Source of the DNA: Pseudogymnoascus destructans
Taxonomy: Eukaryota; Ascomycota; Leotiomycetes; Thelebolales; Thelebolaceae
Assembly: GCF_001641265.1 (NCBI RefSeq)
Contig: NW_020167553.1
Location: 117,881 to 181,880, forward strand
Direction of reading: 5' to 3'
Length of the DNA: 64,000 nucleotides
Shown here one piece after another: positions 21,423 through 33,054 of this stretch (position 1 is its first letter; the number at the start of each line of letters is the position of its first letter). The notes beneath the pieces are model-generated. The model did no database searches and had not been told where the DNA came from. It saw nothing but the letters and a program-made list of their open reading frames with translations. The translations under genes were made by a program, and so were the position numbers.

Positions 21423-21887
21423 TATTTTATTATAGTGGGTATTTAGCACTGTGCAATCCGTAGTCATAGCCACGTACAAACATCAGGCAAAGTCACAATT
21501 ACTGTTTTCAAGGTTTAGTTTAGATGGTTTTATTGATTGTATGGACCTATCTGCCCCAATCTCAAAAGCGAAACAGTGGATGAAAGCTAGCGCGGGGGGA
21601 GGAAGGCAAATATCCGACCTATCTATTCAACACCATCAACTCCACCACCAAGGCGAGAGTTACTCCTGTAGCTTGCCGAAAGAAGTTCTCACTGATACCG
21701 CGCCCAAGGAAAGAAATTGTTCGTAGTAAGCACGCAGATGGCACTCACTCTGGCAAAACAGAAGGCCAAAGCGAGTGTGATCCATGAGCTGCGGCTCTAA
21801 TGCCAGCCACCGAAAAGGTCCATGGCCGACAATAGAGCTAGAAGTGAAAATATTATGCCAGCGAAGCTGACAAGAACCTCCGAAGGT
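21423..21887. other. convergent intergenic region
   Basis: 465 bp between the APP1 stop and the Argonaute stop; contains both 3' ends. No gene seen. Confidence 0.6.
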
Positions 21888-24800
21888 CTAAATATACCAC
21901 ATGCCGTATAAGAAGGCCTGGGTCAGCGCCTTGAATCTCACCGGCTGCGGTTGCTCTCTCCAGAGCTTCCCAATCACCTCATTCTCCACCATCTGGTATT
22001 GGATCGATGGCGACTTGCCAGACGAGCGCTTGGCGGTCAGTCCAGCCTCAGACGCGTTCTCCAGCCTCAAATCGCTCTCCAGCTTGGCTGCCTGTCTTCT
22101 CTCCATGGCCTTTTGACCACCACGAGGCTCATCAACTATTGGTACGTTCTCGTGAGAACGGGCTCTGTTGGATGCCAAGTGCGCATAATACACAGCCGGG
22201 TGGATGGAAACAGGCGTCGTGGACCTCATATACTGGTAGGAGTGTGCGTAGATCATCTCCTGAAGCTGGCCTGGCTTGTGCTTGACCTCGTCGAGAATGA
22301 CGTGGTAATGAACTGGTCTGGCAGTTCCCTTGATTGCCTTGTGGGCATTGAGGTAGAAATCGTACTGGAATGGATGAGTGATGTCGTGCTCAACCAGAAC
22401 TCCAGGCAAAGGATTGAAGTCTTTGTCTTTGCATTGGTCTTCAGTCCGAGGCAAGAAACGGATGTGGTGACGCTTCGATGCGATGACCACAACAAACTTG
22501 GTCTGCTTGAACTGAGGATTCACGGTCTCCAACATGTCTTTGAGCCATTTGACTTCGTCGTTGAGCACTTGTAAGTACTGACCTTCGGAGACACCGTCGC
22601 GCATATAGTAGATGTGAGAAGGAACCTTCTTTTGGCCGTTGACAGTTCCCACAGTCTCCAGCCACCAGTTGACCATTGACTTGACTTTCTTGTCCCAGAC
22701 ATGCTTTTGGATCATCTCCTTATTGAAGCCATTGACTTCGCATGCTGCCGCATATCTGCAGCAGTCGCTATCAAGAGACATGGTGACAGCTGCAAACGAC
22801 GGCTGCTCTGAGCCTGGGGCTGGGTGGCTCACGTCAGCGCCAATCATCATCACAAGGTTCTTTGCGGTCTGTCCAGGCGTATTGAAAAAAGTAGGCTCCT
22901 TCGTATTGGCCTTGCAAGCCCTGCTGGTTGTGCCACCGAGCTTGGCATTGAGCTTCATGATGACGTTCTTGCAATACTTGGGGTTGTTCTTCTCGATATG
23001 TCCCTTCACCATGACCTGCGACACGAGAGCATATTTGCAATCCATGTGCTTCTTGATCCTGTCATACGTCCAAGAATTCTTATCTGGGACAATGAACAGC
23101 AAGATTTGGGGAATGTTCTCTGGAGTGGAAGCAAGCGGCGCCAGTAGTCTGTCAATCATTGACTCGATATTGTCGCTGTTGAACAAGAACTTCCTTGGAT
23201 CCGGGATAGCACCCTTGTGGCCGAGGGCGATGTACTGCTGCTTGAAAGTGGCAATAAACTCGTCCCATCTCGGCTCGGTGACAATTGGCCTTCCATTTCT
23301 ATCCGCGGCCATGAACACACCCCAGTTCTTCAAGGGCTTCGGTGGAACCAGCAGCAACTGGCTTCTGTCGAGGGTCCAAAACCCAGCAAAGCCTGGCTTG
23401 ACAACTGCTTTCTGCGAGGTTTTCCCAAAGTGGATATCCGGGGGTTGCAATTGCTTTGCAGTGGTGATCGTTGGCGTGCTCTCAATCTTGATGCCGTAGT
23501 GGTTAAGATATGGATCTTTGCCCCAGTTCAGTAAGTCAACGCCCTTTCTAATGGACTCCAGGCGCTGGTTCGGTGGAACAACAGCGAAGTTGATCATATC
23601 CGCGGTCTGTTTGGGATCCAACTTGAACATGTAGCGCTGGTCTGGTGCAATCGTACAGAGTTCCATTGGGAAGATTCCACCCTTCACTGTCTGCACCAGT
23701 GGCAGCTTCCAGTACTGGAGATTAACATTATACGTCCTCTCAAAGTAGTCGTAGATCGTGATTTCCTTTGCGGTAGCGTCTGGGTTTTGGGGGTCCTTCT
23801 TCTCAAAGGTGACTGCTTTAGCATGGCCACCCCATGAACCGTACTGATCCGGGGAGAATACAAAGTTCTTGACCTGATAGACACGTTCGTTTTGCTCTTT
23901 TCCGCGGTGCTTGATGTGGAATCGAAGTTTGTGGAGCTTGCGAAGCTCCTTGAATTCCCTCGACATGATGTGGTACTGAGCACCAGAGCTGGTCTTTTTG
24001 CCGTTCACAACGACAGGTCTCAGACTCTCCGAGAACTGATCCCAGTTCAAGCCAGTGTTTCGCTCGTAAGTCAAGTTTCGAGCTGCCTGACTTAGAAGCT
24101 GTGGCACCCAGAATGTCCCATTGGCGACGTCAACATTGACACCAAGACCTGTGCTCAAGGCACCCGGAGTACTAGGAGATTCGCAAAGGCGAATGGATGA
24201 ATAAACACCCTTTTGTGCTTCGATGAGTGTGGCCAGGCCATGAAGAACCTGCCTTTGAGTGCCTCTCGGAAAGAAAGAACGCTTAACTTGGATGAAGTTC
24301 TCCGATGGCCATTGACGAAGGCAGTGGTCCAAGAAGTTGATTGCCATGAGGACGGTGTTGTCGAAATCCATTCCCTTGAACAGATAGGCTCGAATAACTC
24401 CCATGGGGATTTCTGTCGTGCACTTGATGGTGACAAATGTGATGTCCGGTTTCGGGACGCCATTGATGACTCGGGGCTGTCTGTTCTTGAGCTCATCCAG
24501 GTTCACCGTGATCTTCTTCTCGAAGTTCATCTTCTTGGTTGGCTTGTCGCACCATGCGATTTTGTTCCCATCCCAGAGCCAGTATTTCGCATGACCGGAC
24601 AAGAACTCCTGGACGGGCTTGCTGTTCCAGACAACCTTGAGGAGACCGCGATTCTCGGCTCCAGTTCCAATCTTCACCTGGTATGGGGTTAATGTGAATA
24701 GCTTCAGTTGAAAGTGAGGTTAACATACATCGTACTGCCAGACCGACTTGTCTGACCACTCAGAAATTCGGAACTGGTTCACTCTGAGGGTGACACTCTT

Positions 24801-24908
24801 TGCTCCGGGGTCGGAATTGTAGCTGGGTCGAGGTGGAAGGACTGGTGGGAACTCGAACTTCTTCACGTTAGACTCGCGGTTATACGTCCACAGATGACCT
24901 GGCTCCAT
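21888..24908 (-). CDS. Argonaute (QDE-2-like)
   Basis: Small-RNA-guided slicer of the RNAi pathway. Exons 24908-24729 and 24677-21888, joined across a 51-nt intron (GTATGT...CCAG) that makes WQYD-VKIGTG; 989 residues. N domain from about residue 30, then linker DUF1785 (TFWVPQLLSQAAR is just before it), PAZ (RKLHKLRFHIKHRG to PPNQRLESIRKG), MID (PQILLFIVPDKNSWTYDRIKK) and PIWI. Catalytic residues visible: Asp in IGADVSHP (about 674), Asp in YYMRDGVSEGQ (about 756) and His in YYAHLASNRAR (about 895), so slicing is plausible. The C-terminus ends FLYGMWYI, typical of the family. It lies within 5 kb of dense retroelements that RNAi could target, but the same is true of its ordinary neighbours. 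Confidence 0.95.
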
Positions 24909-26931
24909 GATGAGGTCGAGTTGAATAAAGATAACTTGGGATAAGAATGAGGCAAAGGATACTGGAGATAAATACGAGATGTGGTAGTTGTGATATCACA
25001 GAGTGATACCACAGGTTATTGATGAATTTTTTGGGCTGATGATGTGTATAGCAATGTTTGAAAGGATGAATGGGTTGAGTGTATGAATGTATGGATGTAT
25101 GAAAGGATATTTTCGACGGGCTCGGTTCTTGGTCAAGGTGTGTGATATGTAGGAAGGAAGAAGGAAGAAGGACGGAAGTCGGGCGTGGCCCAGAATATAT
25201 ACCCCCGAAATTGCCAGGTAGTTGCCCGACTATTGAGTGTTGATACTTGGAGTCGGTAGCATGGCAAGGCAATATGCGCCTACACTCGGCAGTAGAATAT
25301 GAGAATGGCGCTTGCCAATTCCAAGTCCCACATGATGATGCATGTGCGATGCTTCCTCATCTCGGGCGACTGGGAAACGGGTATGAAAGCTCATATCAGG
25401 TATGGCAAACGACCCAAAAGAAAACAACGGGGCTTGTGGGGTAGCACGCAGTATGGAGTAACGATAGAAACAGTTTGTACATGGTGATCCCGAAGACAAA
25501 TCGAAGGCAGTTACAGATGGAAGATAGAAATAAAAGTTGAAAACTTACCGTTCCATCTCCATTCACAATCCATTGGACGGGAAGCTCGACTCGCCCATGA
25601 AGGGGACGCTCTGGAAATGCCATTGACATCTTGCAGAGTTATTTGTCAGGCGACAAACAGATATTCCTGTGACCTTTGTTAGAATAGCTTATCAGATGAT
25701 CCGTCTCAGCTTGATATGAAAAGATTGTATCCCAGTAGCCATAAAACCCAATGGACATCAAGTGATGTTTTCTAGCTATAGGTTGGAATAGAAACTCACT
25801 TGGATCAAATCAAAATGAGAGTTTCAGCTCTCAGTTCGAAGTTGTGTGCGTTCTGAGTGTTGAGGCTTGCCTGGATCACCTAAATCACCAATCGGGTTAG
25901 CATATATTGTCAGGAGCAAGTGAGTTGCAGAGTTGCAGATCTTACAATTGCTCAGCGTGTGAACTATGGCGTGTCTGTTTGAGTTGGTGTTTGGGTTGTT
26001 TGCGTTGTTGTGTGAGTTATTGTGTGGGTTGTTGTGTATTGCAACAGGCCTGCACAAGTCCTGACACGGAGTTGAAGCCTGAAGCAGGCAAGAGGGTAGT
26101 TGGAGGGCTTATCTTGACTGAGATTTGTAAATATGATGAAGAACAGTGAGTGTTGGTTGGGTTTGAGCCCCTAGAGGTAGAGGGCAAAGAGCGAAATATG
26201 GGAAGGAAGAAAGGAAGAGAGGAAAAAGGAAGAGAGGAAGCAGTAGAAGAAAAGGATTATGGACAAAGGGGCTCAACAACAAGGTATTCGGCTCCAATGG
26301 CGCTAAGCTATTAGCGTAGTTTCCTTACTATTCACCTCCTTCAATTGATGAGGAAGCCTGAGGATAACAAGAAAGGAAGGAAGGAAGGATGGGGGTGTGA
26401 TAGCGTGCCTGCTGAATCTGGAACTGAGAGGCCTAATAACCGAGGTATCGCAAGAGACCAATGTGATATCACAGGGCAATGAGAGTCTTGAAATAAGACT
26501 GAGTTCTAGAAAATGGATTGAGTATATGAAAAAGAGCACCTGCCTTACATTTGGAATTGAGACTTTCGTCTGTCCTTATTCCTGTTTTGGGCCTCATGAA
26601 GGCAACAGATACGAAAATATAACAACCACGGGACTAAAGTGAACACGGTTGTCTTCTCTTGTCTGAGAATTTCTTGACGTAAGCTTTCTTGAACATATCA
26701 TAATTGCATTGGGAATCATCACAAATGAAGCAATAAAAAATTAACAATACCAGAGTTGCTGATTTCATTTGGCTATGCGACACTAGTACACCTTTCCTGG
26801 ATAACAACTGCCTAGACAACTCCACGCTGGCCATCTTCAGTCCCAAATCTCCCTCATATGATACAAATCCACAGATCGTCTGTGCCCTCAATTCACCGTA
26901 AATCCTGTCAACATACAAGCCCCGTCCCTCC
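24909..26931. other. Argonaute upstream region
   Basis: About 2 kb between the Argonaute start and the RNA14 stop. It holds low-complexity stretches: GTTGTGTG-rich at 25980-26045 and purine-rich at 26190-26260. A short frame on the minus strand from 25629 (MSMAFPERPLHGRVELPVQW) ends at a good donor (GGTAAGTT near 25550) and could be an untranslated or leader exon, but I cannot connect it to a protein. Confidence 0.4.
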
Positions 26932-29900
26932 TTAATAATACCTTGGCGCCTGGTCACGCGACGCCTTCCAAGCGCTGTAATCTGGAATGGGTGTTTTGTC
27001 CAGTAGTCGTACCATAGCTTCTGCGTTGAACAGCGTGGCATTATATGTCTCTGCCCGTGGGATGATGCTGAGCAAAAATGTGATATCCCTGGGAATCATG
27101 AACTGTGCCGCACCATTGGATTGCCACTGTTGAACACCACCATGAGTCTGCTGCATCCTCTTCTGTTGGTCCAGGCGGCGACCTGCAGCTCCTTTCAGGG
27201 GTGACTCCCCACGAACAAGCTTCCTTGGGCGGCCAGACTCGTTGTCAGATTCTTCACCTCCAAGCGGACGCTTTGGAGAGTTTGTTGGCTGTAAATAAGC
27301 CGGGATGGGGTTAGCCTCCTGTCGAGGCTGTGGGCGGGGGCTAATCTCCCTGTATTGCGGCCTTGGGCTCGGCTGCACCGAAATCGGCTCTTCGATAGAC
27401 TGCATGATAGACTTTGGACGCATCTGTGCCACTGGTGAGATGATTAGGCGGACAACAGTAGGGTCGAATCTTTCAGATGAGTAGCGCGATGAGAACCTCG
27501 CGAGTCTTTGGTCGTCTGGGAACAAATCCGCCATTCGCTGCTCCAGCCTGTTGATTTGAGAAAGTTCGCCATATTCAGACTCATATTTGTGGAAAAACAC
27601 GTAGAGTGGCTTGGCTTTCGCAACGTTTTCAAGTTTCTGGGTGAGTCGATTCACGGATGTCTCGAAGACGGCTCTAGCATCTATGAATTGTTAGAATAAG
27701 CCAACAGTCTGAATTTCTCCGTATACATACTTGTAGTGTCGCCAATCGACAACAGGTGCTTGAGGTATTCCAATATGAATAGTTCATCTTCTGGAAACAA
27801 CTTTGCGCCCTTCTCGAATATCTTTGTCCCAGCCGGATCTTTGTATACGTTGTGCTCAATCAAAGCACTAGCGATGTATACATCGCTAGTAATCTTCCCT
27901 TTGACACGGGCATCGCTCAGAATCTGGCGTGAGCCACCAACAGGGGCATTGACTTTGCCTTTGCCCTGTACTCTTCGCATAGCTCTCATAAGAGCGATCC
28001 ATGCAAATGACAGCGTGCGCTGCGTCAGTTCCGACTGCATGTGGTATCCTTGTTTCACAATCTTCAGTTGGTTGTCTCGAGCGGATTCTTTCGCCTCCTT
28101 CAGTAGTCTGTCGGTATCATCCTCATCATCGTCCACCCTATCAAAGGCAGGGATGGCGGATGAATCCAGCATTGCAAACTCTTGGATTCTAGCCAATTCT
28201 GCATTTTCGCGAGTTTTCAGCTTCTTAATTAAATCGTACAACGCGTCAAGCAGTGTATTGTATGGAGCCCTGACGGCAGCTCCTCTGCTGACAAGGCCTT
28301 CTTCCCCTTCCTCCATCGGCAGCATGGTCTCCAAGCGATCAGCCTGTTTAAAAGCCAGAAGGCAGCTCTCTGGGTTTGCAGCAATCCCTTGGCTTAGGAA
28401 ATCGTTGCCTTCTTTCTCCATGCCGTTGTTGAAGGACCATTCTGCAGCTTCGACCCACATCTCTGGCCAGAACCTCAATGCCATAACCGCGTGTTTGTAG
28501 ACGTAAATGACTCTCTGTTTGTAGGCTTGAATATCTTCGTCTCGGAAGACTAGAGGATCCTCTTGTTCCCAGTTGATCCACTTTCTCCAAAAGCCAACCT
28601 GCTCCAAGTACTCCTTGTCCCCTTCAAACCCGAGTGCCGGAGGGAGGCGTGGAAGATTAGTACGCACAAGGCCGCGTGTAATTCTTTCCATCGCAGTGTT
28701 TGCGCTTCTTGCTGTCATGTACGATGGAGACTTTTCCTGGAGGAATTTCCGGCCCTAAATACATGTCAGCTGCGATTATTAACCACTTCATAGACTTGAA
28801 CGCACAGTAATCTTGTTCAGGCTCATCTCAAACTGGTCGTACTCTTTCCATAGAGCATTTACGTTAGACATTGGGACGCAAACGGCACGTTGATAAGCTT
28901 TGCGCATTTGATCCATTTTTTGCTGGTCCTGCCAGCTACTGCCTCCAATCTGTCCAGGGGCGCTGCGGATGAATTGAATATATTCTTGCCAGATTTTGCC
29001 CGAGTCTCTATCAATACCAACGTTTGCCAGCACAAAATCATATGCCTGTGATATGGTCGCCCGTGCAGATCCAGTAACGTCGTTGGTTAAGTCATTGCGG
29101 CGGCGAATATAATTGAGGTAGACGGACCATAGCTGGACATGGGGTACTGTGAGTAGCGACTTGCCGAAGATCTGCTCCGCAGCGAAGAAGTTGTCAATGC
29201 CCAACTCCATTTCAGCATATGCGACCCAAATATCAGCCTGGCATTGATGTTAGCGAAAATTCCTAGAGATATAAGAACCTGGGGGTTGGATTGCATACCG
29301 CCATAGGGAACACTTTGAAAAACCGGTCGTAGACAACCCGAGCATCATCCAGCTTATTGCGGTTTCGGTGTTCTGTGATGAGAGATAGCCAGGCATCCAA
29401 GTCGCCCCTTGAATCTTCCTTGATTCGGTCCTCTAAGATACCTACTCTATCATGGGGAAGTCGTGCTTTGGGTAAGCTAGTACCTGCGATTGGTGCAGTG
29501 ACAGTTGCTGAGGCGTTGGGGGTAGAAGCTTGATTGGAGACACCAGCGCTAGTTTGTTCACCATCACCTAGAGGGTTAAGAGTCTCCAAAGCTGGAACAG
29601 GGGTTTGAGCTGCAGAGTCTTGAGGCACAGCTTCGAGGTGTAGAGGAGATCTTGACACAGAGCGAGTTGGACCACTGGTCGGGAGCTGGAGAAGTGTAGC
29701 CGACTTTGACGTCGCAATCTCAACATCATCTTCGTCGTCAGACTCATCCGCCAAAAACCCACCAATGGTCTTGGACTTCCGCGCCGGAGACGCTCTCGAT
29801 GGAGGCCCCGTGCCAGCTAGACTCGTAGTTGTGTGACTTGGAATTGGATTGGCTGATTCCGGGTTATATTCTTCGCCATCAGACAGAGCATCAGATGGGG

Positions 29901-30087
29901 ATAAAGCACAAAGGACTTGATCATCGGAGAAATCTTTTTCTTCTTCTTTCACAGGTTGGTCGCTATTTTCTGTATTTGTAGCATCAACACCCTCTTCTGT
30001 ATCATCTGCGCCTTGTCCCCACGAAACGCTCTCTTGCCCACTCTGCATCTGATGCAACAGCGCAATCTCCGCATCATCCTCCGCCAT
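26932..30087 (-). CDS. RNA14: RNA14/CstF-77, mRNA 3'-end processing
   Basis: Scaffold of cleavage factor IA, needed for pre-mRNA cleavage and polyadenylation in the nucleus. Four exons by eye: 30087-29299, 29237-28806, 28754-27731, 27680-26932, with introns of 61, 51 and 50 nt; frames add up to 997 residues. An acidic, disordered N-terminus (about 1-215) precedes HAT helical repeats beginning LDAWLSLITEHRNRNKLDDA and continuing through YAEMELGIDNFFAAEQIFG, WQEYIQFIRSAP and WRKWINWEQEDP, then the Suf domain and a Pro-rich tail with PRRLVRGESPLK-like basic region ending DYSAWKASRDQAPRYY. Shares no promoter with Argonaute; divergent from the PP28 gene. Highly confident. Confidence 0.94.
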
Positions 30088-31321
30088 ACTGCCAATTGAA
30101 AAATGTTCTTGAAAGGGTACGTAGTTCGAGGCCTGTTGTTCATTAGCTGATATGATCTCGGTGGTTTGGAGGAAGAGATGAAATCATACGGGAGTTTGGC
30201 AACTAGAAGCGCGTAATAACAGCAGCAGTCATCGCAAATTGATCTTGTCGCAGAGTCTGTTCGTTAGCTCAAAGTAAATCAAAACTGAATAGATTCGGTA
30301 TTTCAGTCTAGAAGCTGTGAAGTTGATATCGTCAAAGAAGTTGTCACGAAGCAATTTGAGGCGCAACATTCATCTCCAATCAATGACAGCTGCTTACTAA
30401 GTGTTGAGAGGCTCAAATCAAATCAGCCAATAAAATGCCTCCAATACAAATACTGCTAGGACAATCAACACCACCAGCGAAGTTTTTTATGGGCAAACAG
30501 AAGGGAAGGAACGTTGCAATGGTACTCTACAGATGGATGTATCAGGTGTATCTTCAATATCTCCAGGTCAAGACGAAGTTCGGAGCCTCTTTGGAGGGCA
30601 TATCAGGCGTGAAAGTTGCCAGGAAAGTTCCGAGGACAACAGCATGTCAAAAACGCGATGCTGAGCAACAAGAGATATGTAACAGTCTGTATTCTTCTTC
30701 GGATTTCATTATAGACGTTTACTTATAGATGTTTACTTTTAATGCTGGTATCAGAATATTGGTAGCCAACAAATCCTCATATCAAAAAGGGGTGTCTTGT
30801 AGCAAGAATGTACCGCCAGCCATCAATCTCCAGCCTACGCGTTTGCACGCCAAAACTCAAGGATAGATAGTCGACGCAGAATGGAATGTATTCTTTCCTG
30901 TCATTTCCCCTCTAAGCCTCCACTGAGAAGAAAGGAACAGAGTGAATATGAAGGATTATAGTTTTATGTGGAGAAGAAAGAAGAGCGAGAGATTAGGGAA
31001 GATTAAATAGTCGGAAATTTCACTCGGCTCATCACGTGTGATGTCTTGGCGCGAGGCATGTGCCCTAGAGCCAGATTCGGGATGGCGCGAAAATGCATCT
31101 TGGCGCTTTTTGAAAACACAGGTTGGAGGGGCGGTGAACTACCCCTCCTTTTCGGGCAGCAACTGTGATTCACGCCAAAACGAAAGCAAAAGCAAGTAAA
31201 CAGGTAAACAATACCACCTCACTTCAAAACTAACACGGCCAGTTCTTTGACTGTTATTCTCTCTCAAGTTTGAAACTTACAACACACTTTCTATTTCAAA
31301 TACTTCCTCATACGACCGAAA
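30088..31321. other. divergent intergenic region
   Basis: 1.2 kb between the starts of RNA14 and PP28. A 97-codon frame at 30435-30728 (MPPIQILLGQSTPPAKFFMG) has no recognisable domain; it could be a small gene but nothing else supports it. The last 60 bases before 31322 are pyrimidine/CA-rich, as expected for a fungal leader. Confidence 0.4.
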
Positions 31322-32219
31322 ATGGCGCCAGGAGGACCCCCAGGAAGCAGCAGCAGAGGACGTGGCGGAAAGTTCAAGAAGTTCACTCGCGGAGGTTAGT
31401 TACCATCAACTCAGCCTGTATCCCTCTCTCTTTTTACCAGCTGACCATCCACCCTTCTCTACAGGCGGCAAGCACTTCTCGAAGAACCTACGACCTCTCG
31501 ATGCCGATGGAAACGAGCTCGGAATGTGGGGTGAAGGCGCTGAGGCTGCCGAATCCTCTGAGGAAGAAGAGGAGGGCGACTCTGAAGAGGAGAGCGAGGA
31601 AGACGCCAACAAGCCCGAGATGACCCGTGAGGAGCGCCGTGCCGCTGCTAAGGCCAAGAAAGAGGCTGCTATCGCGAAGAAGAAGAACACCGTGGCACAG
31701 CCCGGCGATCTTCCAAGCAGCTCGGAGGAAGAGGAGGATAGCGAGGATGACGATATGCCTGCGAACCCCAACCATAGCAAGGCGGCCAGGAACCAGGCGA
31801 GCGCACCACCTATCAGTGTGGACGAGGCTGCCGACGGTGTCAAGGGCCTTAGCGTCGGCGGCAAGGGCAAGCCAAAGCCAGTTGGCGAGTTGAGCAGACG
31901 CGAGAGGGAGGCGTTACAAGCGCAGCAGGCCAAGGAGAGATATCAGAAGATGCATGAGGCTGGCAAGACCGATGAAGCGAAGGCTGATTTGGCAAGACTG
32001 AAGCTGATTAAGGAGAAGAGAGAGGCAGAGGCTGCGAGGAAGCAGGTACGTTATAGACGATGATACCGATTTGATACCCACGATACTAACCGGTTCTAGG
32101 CTGAGAAGGAAGAGCGCGAAGAGGCTGATAAGGCCAAGAAGGCGGAAATCGAGGCCCGTGAGCAGAAGAGGAAGGAGGCTGCCATGGGTCCCACCAAGAA
32201 GAAGGTTGTCAAGAAGTAA
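31322..32219 (+). CDS. PP28/PDAP1 casein-kinase substrate phosphoprotein
   Basis: Homologue of the 28-kDa heat- and acid-stable phosphoprotein (PDAP1). Exons 31322-31394, 31465-32045, 32100-32219; introns of 70 and 54 nt; 257 residues. It opens with a Gly/Arg/Lys segment (GRGGKFKKFTRGGGKHFSKN), an acidic Ser/Glu block with likely casein kinase sites (SSEEEEEGDSEEESEED), and the PP28 signature GELSRREREALQAQQAKERY then GKTDEAKADLARL. The tail is Lys/Glu-rich coiled coil ending TKKKVVKK. Molecular role poorly defined; in metazoans linked to PDGF binding and translation. Almost entirely charged, probably disordered. Confidence 0.9.
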
Positions 32220-33054
32220 ACTTGCTGCTGTTCTTAGATTAGTTCGAGAGGCCCACAAGGCGAAAGCTTGGGTCCTCCAGACATCTTCAACAGAACTTTT
32301 ACCAGCCGCCTGCTGGAATTATCATCGTGGGAGAGTGGATAACGATCTCGCATACGTTCTCTTACATAGATTATACTATATGAGATTTACTATGACAAAT
32401 AATGGTGGACGGTGCTGATGCCAGTGCTTCGTGGGGCGGTCGTCTCGGCCAGTTATTATCTTTCTCGTCCTGTTTCTTCCTATCCACCTCTTAATTCGGA
32501 CCAAGAATTTATCCCTTCATCTCAAATCTAGCCTCTAGTTGCTATGCCACGCCAAAGGTATTTTCTGACACTGTTGTCTTGTAAACCCAAGGGAGAAGGT
32601 TATTCGTTGTGATTTATTTGACTTTAATAGGTTCTACGCCATTTATTTATGAATCATCTGATTATTTTGCCGTCGTGGAAAATGTGAGCTTGTGAAGATG
32701 AGCATAAGTACAATCAGCTCAAAATACAAAGACGGAGTCTCTTAGATTTATTATTAATATATTTAGCATTCGCACAGTTATTCTCTGGCTTCTTAGATCA
32801 TAAAACGTCGCCAACACGCTTGGCGCAAGGCCGAGACAGCAGGGGCTACGGCTCCAGCCTTGTGCCGTTTCCCCGCGGGGCAGTTACGTACTGTACTGTA
32901 CATTGTCGGATCACCAAGAACCACATGTCGCCTTGGCCTTTATGCTTTGTTGCATCAAGCAGACAAATCGATTCCTCACACAAAAAGAATACAGATTAAA
33001 GACCAGAGTATTCGAAAACCATATACGGGTGATATACCAGAGAACTAGCCCACT
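32220..33054. other. intergenic region
   Basis: PP28 3' untranslated region and the upstream region of the Lgl/Sro7 gene. AT-rich between 32640 and 32780. No gene seen. Confidence 0.5.

Noticed and set aside
22639..23499. 286-codon frame antisense to Argonaute
   Set aside because: Lies entirely inside the PIWI/PAZ coding region on the other strand; composition is that of a codon-bias shadow and it has no family features.
25396..25629. Extra coding exon of Argonaute
   Set aside because: The frame has a good donor but no resemblance to the Argonaute N-terminus, and the start at 24908 already gives a complete N domain.
27736..28500. 254-codon frame antisense to RNA14
   Set aside because: Shadow of a long conserved exon; Ser-rich low-quality translation.
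30435..30728. 97-codon gene between RNA14 and PP28
   Set aside because: No recognised family, splice context or composition support; noted only in the intergenic entry.
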